Assembly: GCA_008690995.1 (NCBI GenBank)
Contig: VRMN01000001.1
Span: 4,092,001-4,156,000, forward strand
Length of the DNA stretch: 64,000 nt
Direction of reading: 5' to 3'
From: Porphyridium purpureum
Taxonomy: Eukaryota; Rhodophyta; Bangiophyceae; Porphyridiales; Porphyridiaceae
Position numbers and translations under genes: made by a program. The notes beneath the pieces are model-generated. The model had not been told where the DNA came from. It saw nothing but the letters and a program-made list of their open reading frames with translations, and did no database searches. The stretch's first letter is position 1; every line of letters begins with the position of its first letter. Below, piece after piece: positions 56,455 to 64,000 of the stretch.

Positions 56455-56544
56455 CGGAAAACCTATCGAAACGGGTAGAATTGGGAGATTCGTGCTGAAG
56501 CAGCGTTGAAGTGGGAATACTTTTGGGCGATGTTATTGTTCTTT

Positions 56545-56585
<41 letters not shown>

Positions 56586-56862
56586 CCTTTTGTTTCTTGA
56601 CCTTTGTTTTCTTGTTGTTGCGGTTGCTACCGCTGTGTTCCCGGTAGCGCTGCTAGTTTGGGTTGGTAAAATTGTCAGCGATGCCTCGTTGCGCGAGAAG
56701 CCTCATGAGCCAGCGGGGCTTGCATGTGGCTCCTGCTCCTGATCGAGCTGCGGGCGCCAGCGAAGTGACCCATCCATATGTCCACACTCACCGCAGCCTC
56801 GCTGTGGTCCCCATCAGAAAAGCGTCTTCAGCTTTCACGCTCCATTAAGTTTACTCATGGCG
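56005..56862 (+). repeat. Duplicated block copy 1: C-terminal module plus 3' flank
   Basis: Nearly identical to 61155-61997. The match includes the 149-residue module, the stop, the 3' flank with a T-rich tract and about 280 bases beyond it, ending soon after TTTACTCATGGCGG. Upstream similarity continues through the Pro/Thr linker. The T tract is 40 uninterrupted T here (56546-56585) but is broken by C and G in copy 2. Confidence 0.93.
56546..56585 (+). repeat. Homopolymer of 40 T
   Basis: An uninterrupted 40-base T run about 90 bases after the stop of the Cys-rich gene. The homologous position in copy 2 (about 61695-61730) is T-rich but interrupted. It may be expanded by slippage or by sequencing. 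Confidence 0.9.
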
Positions 56863-57348
56863 GTACGGACGGTGAGCGATGCAGATGCTTGTTGTTGTGT
56901 TGAAGATCGAGCACGATGGCCGTGAGAGAGGCAATGTACAGTCATCAGTGTACTCATAAGCTAAAGTTGTTACCGCCCAGAAGACCCAAGGCTTCTATCC
57001 AGAGCCCAGGCCCAACAGCTTGGCGGCTAAGCTGTCCACCTGGGACTTCTCCTCTCCCCTGTCGGCAGTACTGAAGATTGCACACCAACAAATTTCAACA
57101 AATAGATGCTTTTACTCTCGCAATCCTACCTCTCAAACTTTTCCAACGTGAGCGGCCGGCTGGCTCGCATCCATTTGATACCCGTCGGCTGGCCGGAGTC
57201 CGCCATCTCGCACCGTCTCACATCTCCACCGAATCACCACAGTCACCACTCATACCGCCATCACCAGTCCGCACCCTCTTCGTCACTGCGCGCTGCAAGT
57301 CTGCATCCGCTTGGCGCTTCCGCAGCGCGTTTCGAAGCGCCTGCAACA
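56863..57348. other. Intergenic between duplicated block and Tc1-like copy 2
   Basis: About 490 bases with one GTACAGT at about 56935 and pyrimidine-rich sequence toward the transposon. No gene seen. Confidence 0.45.
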
Positions 57349-58551
57349 AAGTGCGTCTCAAACGAATAGGACACTGCAAAATTTGTCCATTTTCATGGTA
57401 AATTATGAAATTTTACGATGAAGACGTGTTTCGGAGGGGGAAACAGGATGCTCAAACAAATAGGACACAAGCGTTTTGGCGCGCCCGGCGGCGGCCAGTC
57501 GACAAGAAGAGGGCGATTTCGGGCGGGAAATGGGGCGCGCGGGTGCGTTGACCGAGGCGGAGAAGCGTGCCATCTGGGGATGGCGCGCGGAGGGGCTGAA
57601 ATTGTCCGATATAGCCACACGCGCGGATCGGTCCAGAAATGCCGTAAAACGCTTTCTGGACCAGCCCGACGCGGGCCCAGGCTACGTCGGTAATCAGAAT
57701 GCCCGTAAATTCACAGGACCCGCTCAAACGCACGTTCTAAATAAACTCAGAGCGGCTCCTAGGAGCCCTCTAAAGGCTCTCACAATGCAGGTCAATACTG
57801 GCAGGTCCCAAAGGAAGCCGGTAAGCCGTGAGACAGTGACGCGCAATATGGCCGATGATCTGTCCTTTCGGCGTGCCATCGTGAGGCAGCCTCTTTCCCG
57901 TGAGAATCGGCTGCGTCGCGTGGCATTTGCCACGCAAAATCTGAATAAAGTTGAAGAGCATAGAAAAGTCATCTTTACGGATGAAAAGAAGTTCAATTTA
58001 GATGGCCCTGATGGGTATTCTGGTCAGTGGGTCCGGACAGGAGAGTTCCCGGATCGAGTCCGCCGTCATACGGGCGGCGGAAGTGTGATGTTTTGGATGG
58101 CAATTTCTTCCGCTGGGAAGATGGCGCTCCTGAAGACCCCAGCAAGGATCACTTCAGAAAACTATGTGGCCATGCTGGAGTCCTCTCGAGTGGCGACCAT
58201 CTTCGGTGAAACCCATCCAGAAGGATGGACATTCATGCAGGACAATGCCCCTGCTCATGCGGCGCGGAATACAAAGTCCTTCTTCGCGCGCGAAGGCTGG
58301 CATGTAATGGATTGGCCAGCGTACTCGCCAGACCTGAACCCGGTGGAGAGCGTGTGGACCATTATGTCGCGCCGAATTTACGCGGGAAACAGGCAGTATG
58401 AGTCTCTCTCAGAGCTGGAGGCTGAAATCATAGAAGTCTGGGCATCGATCACGAACGCAGAGGTTCGGAGCCTTCTGACGGGGTGGAATGCACGTCTACA
58501 CCGGTGCGTGAACAAGAAGGGCGCGAACGTCCAGAACTTTTAGTCCCTAGA
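57349..58551 (+). mobile_element. Tc1-like element copy 2, one end missing
   Basis: This is the element of 12352-13699 in opposite orientation. The left terminal repeat (from AAGTGCGTCTCAAAC at 57349) and the transposase frame are kept. Similarity stops at about 58551, so roughly 147 bases with the other terminal repeat are absent. The base pair before the left end is CA, not the expected TA. It has lost autonomous mobility in cis, although the enzyme frame is open. Confidence 0.93.
57530..58543 (+). CDS. Tc1-like transposase, copy 2
   Basis: 337 residues from the ATG at 57530, differing at only about 4% of positions from the copy at 12505-13518 by eye. The helix-turn-helix region and all three DD34E acidic residues are kept (FTDEKKFNLDG, FMQDNAPAH, NPVESVW). 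Because the element lacks one terminal repeat, this copy could supply enzyme but not move itself. Confidence 0.93.
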   Translation: MGRAGALTEAEKRAIWGWRAEGLKLSDIATRADRSRNAVKRFLDQPDAGPGYVGNQNARKFTGPAQTHVLNKLRAAPRSPLKALTMQVNTGRSQRKPVSRETVTRNMADDLSFRRAIVRQPLSRENRLRRVAFATQNLNKVEEHRKVIFTDEKKFNLDGPDGYSGQWVRTGEFPDRVRRHTGGGSVMFWMAISSAGKMALLKTPARITSENYVAMLESSRVATIFGETHPEGWTFMQDNAPAHAARNTKSFFAREGWHVMDWPAYSPDLNPVESVWTIMSRRIYAGNRQYESLSELEAEIIEVWASITNAEVRSLLTGWNARLHRCVNKKGANVQNF

Positions 58552-58991
58552 TGTTATCCGCCGACCCCGCGGATACCTAGTTTTGCGGGATCCTTGCTAT
58601 GGCCTTGCTGTGGCCTTGCTGTGGCCTTGCTGGTGCACTGTCATTTTTTCTCACAGTGCTACCCGGCGAGCTGTAGAACACGGGGCGGCAGTCTATATAC
58701 AGGCGTGGAGACCCGCGAGCAGGCTCGGGGACAGAAAGGAAGAAGAGAGAGAGGTAGCGAAGGGGAGAGAAGAAGGAGAGGGAAAGTAAAAGGAAAAGGA
58801 GGTTCATAACACTTCTTTCACTTCTCACAGAACGACGTTCGAGCTCTTGCGCAATCAAGTCTTGCTAGCTTTCGGTCGGGTGTCAAAAGACAGATTATTC
58901 ACCACACGATGGAAGGCATATTGCTGGTGCATTGCGCTCCGGACTGTGGTCCATGATGCAATTTTGTTCCTCCGCAGGAGCAGATTCTCGG
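58552..58991. other. Intergenic with short tandem repeat and purine tract
   Basis: Three copies of a 12-base CCTTGCTGTGG-type unit lie at about 58600-58633. A long purine-rich tract (58731-58805) resembles the leaders upstream of genes elsewhere in the window, but no gene follows it. Confidence 0.5.
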
Positions 58992-59386
58992 CTACCAGTC
59001 ACGCTTTTTGAAAAGCTCGCTCAAACCTTCACTATTCGTGATCCTTTCCACAACGGCCGGCGTGAGCTTCGACGGGTTGGTGGAAGTGTACTTGAGACTG
59101 TAGGCATCAGGACCTGCTGAGAAGCGGCGAATTGCGCTACCGGAGCGGTTTATGTTACGCGATATTGCCTGCAGACCGTCGCATACTGCCTTGAAGGCCA
59201 AAATGGCTCTTTTTCCGCGCTCTGAGAGTCCGCATTTGCGTCGCATAGTACCTGGGCGATGGTGTCGCACATGAGCGCACACGAAGATCAAAATTCGTGC
59301 CGCCTGTCCACGCGCAGCCTTGGATTGTCGCTGATATTGTTCCCGGTCCTATCCTATTTGTACGCACTTTATTTGTCCGCACTTTA
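58992..59386 (-). mobile_element. Relic of a divergent Tc1-like element
   Basis: A minus-strand frame (58992-59291) encodes LSERGKRAILAFKAVCDGL and SRNINRSGSAIRRF, matching the transposase N-terminus of the two larger copies (LTEAEKRAIWGW, ATRADRSRNAVKRF) at lower identity. Toward 59386 the end sequence AAAGTGCG(T/G)ACAAATA occurs twice in a row (minus strand), like the terminal repeats. The catalytic part is absent. This is an older, related subfamily, truncated. Confidence 0.75.
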
Positions 59387-59885
59387 TTACAGCTGTACTC
59401 CGGTTTGTACAGCTCTCCGGCATCTCTGAGGATGACATTTAAATGCATTCATTCACAAATTACCACTAATACTCGCTTAATGCTCCCAAAAGTCCACGTC
59501 AGCTTCATTTTCGGCCTCTTTGCGTCTTAGATCGAGTGGTAAGCGGGTATAAGGGGTATTCGCGAGTTTAGATTTCCCTGGTTGCGAACTGATGGGAGAA
59601 GTGGCGCACATGGTGGCCGTGCCTGAGTGAATATCGGCGATGAGAATGGAAACGATGATTGCGCGAAGGGAAGGAGGCACGAATCGGGCAGTGTCCGTGG
59701 AATGGTGTGCAGCCTCCGATGGGTATTAAAGCGCTTCGCGGGTTGGTGATGGGCAGGAATGAGAAGGGAAGGCGGACAGGTGCGGGGTGGACAGTGGTGG
59801 GCAGAGACGGGCAGACGGGAAGGAAGGAACCATAGCACTGCGCCGGAGGCGAGAGGGGTGAGACACCAAAGTGTGGGAGACCGCC
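59387..59885. promoter_or_regulatory. Fea1-gene promoter region
   Basis: The 130 bases before the ATG (59756-59885) are purine-rich with many GGG and GAA runs, as in other leaders here. A TATTAAA element lies near 59725. No iron-responsive element was recognised. Confidence 0.5.
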
Positions 59886-61604
59886 ATGAAGATGTTCGCT
59901 CTGGGCATCCTGGTGGTTGCGATTGCCGTCCTCGCAGATCATGGCGAGGGCCAGACAATTGCTGGATACACGTTTGAAAGCGACGTCATTGATAGGGCAG
60001 AAATTGATCTTGATATGGCGGACATCAGCTCTCTCACTGACGCATCCGAGTTCGTGGGGGCCAAGACTCTGTATGAGAATGGGCTGAATTCCGTGAAAGC
60101 AGACGGATCGATCCGTACGATTCGTGGCCTGTCGACTTCGGCGGGTACCAAGATGACGGGTCAGCCTACCTTTGACACTTATGAGGCCTACTGGGGTTCT
60201 CCAAACTATGGGGATAACTTTGTTATTCAGGCACTCGATGGGACAGGCATGTTTGCCGCGGCTTCGAATATCTTTCGGGCCGAATGTGCCACTAAGGGTG
60301 CCCAGTACCAGATTGTGTGGATGTATGTGATCCACGAACTTGAGGACGGCCGAAATGATTGTCTCGCCGGAGACATTAATGATAATATTGGGGGTGTGCA
60401 GGCAGTCGACGAGGGATGGGCCTTTTACACTGGTTCCTTGGTTGGGGAGCTTGGAACAGAAGCCGGACAGTTGCTCTGGGGTTTGGCGGAGAAGCGTGCT
60501 ACCAACTTTGACACTATCACCGACGGAAAGGCAACCGTGAACACCAGGCTTTTGGAGTTGTGGAAAAAGTTGCAGGCATCGAGCCAGAGTGATTGCGCGA
60601 ACATGCGCGAAGATATTGATGAAGTCATCAGGCTGCTGCTGATCCCTCTGTACCAAGGAGCCCTTCGCTATGCTTACAGAGCGGATCCTGCCAGTGGCTT
60701 CGGCGGAGGAAGCAAGGAGTGGGGAGAAGGATGGGCTTTTGTTGCCGCCCTCTTGCCGATGGCCGCAAGGGAAAGCCCCGACGACGTTGCTTACATTCGC
60801 AGCAACTTCGACCCGGAAAGCACCAACGCTCCGGTAGGCGACGGGTACGAGGCAGTGATGGACCGTCTGTACAGCAGTGCTGCGAAGCTAGGGATTTCCG
60901 CCGAAGAATTGGGAACTCTTGGTGAGTTGAACACTGGAACGCCGACGCCGACTCCGTCGGATTCGCCAGGAACGCCGACGCTAACACCCACACCGGTCCC
61001 GTCGGGCTCGCCAGGAATGCCGACGCCGACGCCGACTCCGACTCCGTCGGATTCGCCAGGAACGGCGACGCCAACACCCACACCGGTCCCGTCGGGTTCG
61101 CCAGGAACGCCGACGCCGACTCCGACTCCGTCAGAACCCACACCCACTCCTGTGTGCATTGATGCTGAATGGATCGAGGCGCGCGGGCTGGAAAAGGTGC
61201 ATGCGAGCGACGGTGTCGGCGAGCTGCTGTGCATTACGGGACTCGAGGAGCTGCCCTGCGGCACGCGCGACCATGTGCTTGAGGTGACTGTGGACGCCGG
61301 CGCCGCGAGGATGCGGTCGGCCAGCTCGACGCTGCGGACGTACGAGGAGGTGTGTGCCGAGCGCGAGTGCACGACCAAGGTTGGTCGGTTCAATGGCGTG
61401 CTGCATGGGGACGCACACAAGCTGCCCATTCAGGACGGCCACCGCGTGACGACGGTATCGCGCCGAGGCACGGTGTGGAGCGGGTTGGAGAACCGCATTG
61501 TGGTGGGAGCGCAGAAGCTGGAGTCTGTGTACGTGAACCGTGCGATGACGTACCTGCAGCGAAGGAACAGCGCCATGCACTTGTCGAAGGATGCCGATGC
61601 GTGA
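59886..61604 (+). CDS. FEA1: Fea1-type iron-assimilating secreted protein with shared C-terminal module
   Basis: 572 residues from the ATG at 59886 (context CCGCC before ATG); a GTG lies upstream. Signal peptide [17 protein letters not shown]. Residues about 25-350 match the Fea1 / low-iron-inducible periplasmic family (Chlamydomonas FEA1, H43): [15 protein letters not shown], two repeated motifs [10 protein letters not shown] (about 176) and GEGWAFVAA (about 281), and [10 protein letters not shown]. These Glu-rich motifs are candidate metal ligands. Next is a Thr/Pro/Ser linker with repeated [14 protein letters not shown] units, then a 149-residue module (424-572) that differs from that of the Cys-rich protein at about three positions. 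Chlamydomonas FEA1 is secreted, helps capture iron and is induced by low iron. The added module is unusual for the family and may anchor the protein in the wall or mucilage (inference). Confidence 0.88.
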   Translation: MKMFALGILVVAIAVLADHGEGQTIAGYTFESDVIDRAEIDLDMADISSLTDASEFVGAKTLYENGLNSVKADGSIRTIRGLSTSAGTKMTGQPTFDTYEAYWGSPNYGDNFVIQALDGTGMFAAASNIFRAECATKGAQYQIVWMYVIHELEDGRNDCLAGDINDNIGGVQAVDEGWAFYTGSLVGELGTEAGQLLWGLAEKRATNFDTITDGKATVNTRLLELWKKLQASSQSDCANMREDIDEVIRLLLIPLYQGALRYAYRADPASGFGGGSKEWGEGWAFVAALLPMAARESPDDVAYIRSNFDPESTNAPVGDGYEAVMDRLYSSAAKLGISAEELGTLGELNTGTPTPTPSDSPGTPTLTPTPVPSGSPGMPTPTPTPTPSDSPGTATPTPTPVPSGSPGTPTPTPTPSEPTPTPVCIDAEWIEARGLEKVHASDGVGELLCITGLEELPCGTRDHVLEVTVDAGAARMRSASSTLRTYEEVCAERECTTKVGRFNGVLHGDAHKLPIQDGHRVTTVSRRGTVWSGLENRIVVGAQKLESVYVNRAMTYLQRRNSAMHLSKDADA

Positions 61605-61997
61605 CGGAAAACCTATCGCAACGGGTAGAATTGGGAGATTCGTGCTGAAGCAGCGTTGAAGTGGGAACACTTTTGGGCGATGTCATTGTTCTTTGTTTTG
61701 TTTTTTCTTTTTTCTTTTTTCTTTTGTTTCTTGACCTTTGTTTTCTTGTTGTTGCGGTTGCTACCGCTGTGTTCCCCGTAGCGCTGCTAGTTTGGGTTGG
61801 TAAAATTGTCAGCGATGCCTTGTTGTGCGAGAACCGTCATGAGCCAGCGGGGCTTGCATGTGGCTCCTGCTCCTGATCGAGCTGCGGGCGCCAGCGAAGT
61901 GACCCATCCACATGTCCACACTCACCGCAGCCTCGCTGTGGTCCCCATCAGAAAAGCGTCTTCGGCGCTCACGCTCCGTTAAGTTTACTCATGGCGG
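61155..61997 (+). repeat. Duplicated block copy 2: C-terminal module plus 3' flank
   Basis: Partner of 56005-56862, with the same order of module, stop, T-rich tract and downstream flank. Similarity ends at about 61997, after TTTACTCATGGCGG. The upstream Pro/Thr linker is also shared. Confidence 0.93.
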
Positions 61998-62179
61998 CGA
62001 AGATTAGTGATGGAGATGCTTGCGAAGGGACGCAACTCGGCGTGTCGCAAACGCGTGCGGGGCATGCTGCTTGACCGATACGGTCAAGTACACGAGCTCG
62101 GAGACTGCGCACACTAGCGCGTGAGCACGTGCAGGCTGCTCTAGAGCTAAGAGACTGTGGGAGCTGCTGTCCACGTACC
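61998..62179. promoter_or_regulatory. Short promoter region of the oxidosqualene cyclase gene
   Basis: Only about 180 bases lie between the end of the duplicated block and the cyclase ATG. The cyclase promoter therefore probably overlaps the duplicated 3' flank. Confidence 0.4.
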
Positions 62180-64000
62180 ATGTGGGTGCTGCGGTGCGAG
62201 CGAGGCCGGCAGTGGTGGGAGTACCAGGGAGCGCTGGATGATGGTGGTCCTGGCGCGGACGCCGAGCAGCAACGCGTGCGCGGACTGCAGCAGCTGGCAT
62301 TGCGCGAGATTGATGAGCGGCGTACGCTCTACGCCAAGAATCGAGCGCAGCAGCGCCACGCTGGCGATTTTGTGCTCCGGACGCTGGCAAAATACAATGT
62401 GTGCTGGGATGGAAACCCGCGCAATCGCGACGAGACGGATGCTGATTTACACGTGGTACCGGCCGCTATAGATCAGCACGATCCACTGGGTGCGGCGGTT
62501 TTTCGGGGCGTGCGCTTTTTCGGATCGCTGCAGATGAAGGATGGGCACTGGCCAGGCGATTATGGTGGGCCAATGTTCTTGATGCCCTTCCTGATCTTTG
62601 CGTGCCACGCAACACACACGCCACTTGGCGAGCAGCACAAGCACGAAATGGCACGCTACATTCGCAACATGCAGAACGATGAGGGCGGCTGGGGCCTGCA
62701 TATCGAGCACCACGCGACCATGTTTGGAACCGTGCTCAACTACGTAGCACTGCGTTTACTGAATGTGCCCGCTGATGACGCAACATGTACCGCGGCGCGT
62801 TCGTGGATTCGCTCGCACGGTGGTGCCACGGGAATTCCTTCCTGGGGAAAGTTCTGGCTCGCAGTACTGAATCTGTACGACTGGCGAGGCCTGAACCCAC
62901 TCACGCCTGAAATGTGGTGCCTGCCGTACTGGCTACCTATCCATCCGGGTCGCTACTGGTGCCACGCGCGTCAGGTATACCTACCGATGTCGTACATTTA
63001 CGGCTGCCAGTTCAGTGTGCCAGTCGACGATTTGATTCTCAGTCTACGCGAAGAACTTTTTGTGCAGCCCTTTCACCAGATTGAGTGGTCAAAAATGCGA
63101 AATCATTGTTGTCAGATTGATGAATATTTCAAGCGCCCACGCGTGCAAAAGCTGTTCTGGGGCATACTCGCATGGTACGAGTGGTGTCCACTGTTTGCGC
63201 CCTTGCGACACGCGCTGCGTCGGACCGGATTGCGTAAGGTAATTGATCACGTGCGACAAGAGGACCGCAACACCAAGTGGATCGACATCGGACCCGTCAA
63301 CAAGGTAATTAATTTCTTGTGCTGCTTTGTCGACAATGCTGATGGTGCAGACATCGAGCTTCACCGCGACCGTCTAAAGGACTATCTTTGGCTTGCCGAG
63401 GACGGCATGAAGATGCAGGGATACAACGGCTCACAGCTGTGGGATACGGCATTCGCCGTACAGGCGATCACGGAAAGCCCTGATATCGCAGCGCATTTTC
63501 CAAACACGATTGCCGCCGCGCACGAGTATCTGGACGTCGCGCAGGTTCTGGAAGACGTGCCCGAACGCGACAGCTATTATCGTCACATATCCAAAGGCGC
63601 ATGGCCATTCAGCACCAGCGATCACGGCTGGCCGATCTCAGACTGCTCATCCGAGGGCCTCAAGGCAACGCTAGCCCTACAGCAACGCGAAATGCTAGCG
63701 CTGATCGCAAAGAGACCGGACGCGCCGTCGCTCATTTCGGAAGAGCGGCTGTTTGACTGCGTCAACGTGATTCTGTCTTTCCAGAACACAAAATGGCCAA
63801 ATTGCGACGGAGGCTGGGCTACGTATGAGCTGACGCGCTCGTTCGCGTGGCTTGAGCTACTCAATCCGTCCGAAATCTTTGGTGACATTATGATTGATTA
63901 TACGTACGTGGAGTGCTCTTCGGCATGCATCACCGCCCTTGTCGCATTTCAGCGGCATTTTCCGCACCACCGCAAGGACGAAATCGCGGACGCCCTGGCG
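62180..64000 (+). CDS. CAS1: Oxidosqualene cyclase, cycloartenol synthase type (partial, runs off window)
   Basis: 607 codons from the ATG at 62180 to the window edge; the family is about 760 residues, so some 150 C-terminal residues are missing. The start MWVLRCERG matches the usual MWxL N-terminus. QW-type repeats are visible (GHWPGDYGGPMFLMP, GGWGLHIEHHATMFG, YNGSQLWDTAFAVQAI, CDGGWATYE). The catalytic segment reads DHGWPISDCSSEGLK with the proton-donor Asp at 488. His482 and Ile486 in this segment match plant cycloartenol synthase (His and Ile) rather than lanosterol synthase (Cys and Val). It cyclises 2,3-oxidosqualene on the ER, the first step of sterol synthesis in algae and plants. 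Confidence 0.94.
   Translation, partial: MWVLRCERGRQWWEYQGALDDGGPGADAEQQRVRGLQQLALREIDERRTLYAKNRAQQRHAGDFVLRTLAKYNVCWDGNPRNRDETDADLHVVPAAIDQHDPLGAAVFRGVRFFGSLQMKDGHWPGDYGGPMFLMPFLIFACHATHTPLGEQHKHEMARYIRNMQNDEGGWGLHIEHHATMFGTVLNYVALRLLNVPADDATCTAARSWIRSHGGATGIPSWGKFWLAVLNLYDWRGLNPLTPEMWCLPYWLPIHPGRYWCHARQVYLPMSYIYGCQFSVPVDDLILSLREELFVQPFHQIEWSKMRNHCCQIDEYFKRPRVQKLFWGILAWYEWCPLFAPLRHALRRTGLRKVIDHVRQEDRNTKWIDIGPVNKVINFLCCFVDNADGADIELHRDRLKDYLWLAEDGMKMQGYNGSQLWDTAFAVQAITESPDIAAHFPNTIAAAHEYLDVAQVLEDVPERDSYYRHISKGAWPFSTSDHGWPISDCSSEGLKATLALQQREMLALIAKRPDAPSLISEERLFDCVNVILSFQNTKWPNCDGGWATYELTRSFAWLELLNPSEIFGDIMIDYTYVECSSACITALVAFQRHFPHHRKDEIADALA

Overview
The window looks like nuclear DNA of a unicellular red alga, most likely a Porphyridium-type species (inference). 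The genes are eukaryotic: plant-type nitrate reductase, cohesin SMC1, U2AF35, CFIm25, APC5 and a cycloartenol-type oxidosqualene cyclase. Almost all are single uninterrupted frames, intergenic gaps are short, base composition is GC-rich, and a Fea1-type algal iron-assimilation protein is present. The species name cannot be proved from this sequence alone.

Layout. 1-6.2 kb: a divergent nitrate-assimilation pair (NRT2-type transporter on the minus strand, nitrate reductase on the plus strand). 6.9-10.1 kb: a large disordered protein with about twenty copies of a short aromatic/Arg motif and a C-terminal membrane helix. 10.3-12.2 kb: a hypothetical protein and a methyltransferase. 12.35-13.7 kb: a complete Tc1-like transposon inserted in a divergent promoter. 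14.0-16.7 kb: two convergent coiled-coil genes with related C-termini. 18.1-25.8 kb: U2AF35, SMC1 and an NHA/CPA-type antiporter, all on the minus strand. 26.9-32.6 kb: a young, whole-looking Ty1/copia element. 32.8-39.9 kb: an EEP-family nuclease/phosphatase and two tandem PPR-like paralogues. 39.9-42.6 kb: a gene-poor gap. 42.6-51.4 kb: a compact block (LURP-one-related protein, CFIm25, APC5, Nudix hydrolase, lipoyl-like protein, LRAT-like protein). 53-62 kb: a secreted-protein region in which a Cys-rich protein and a Fea1 protein share a nearly identical linker, C-terminal module and 3' flank, with a third decayed copy of the module and two more Tc1-like copies between or near them. 62.2 kb to the end: the oxidosqualene cyclase, cut by the window edge.

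The most novel-looking items are the tail-anchored repeat protein (candidate scaffold or linker), the shuffled secreted C-terminal module, the convergent coiled-coil paralogues, and a recurring promoter motif (GTACAGT / GAGGTWCAGT) that often lies upstream of a purine-rich leader. Starts were set at ATG codons. Several longer open frames begin only at GTG or TTG and were shortened.
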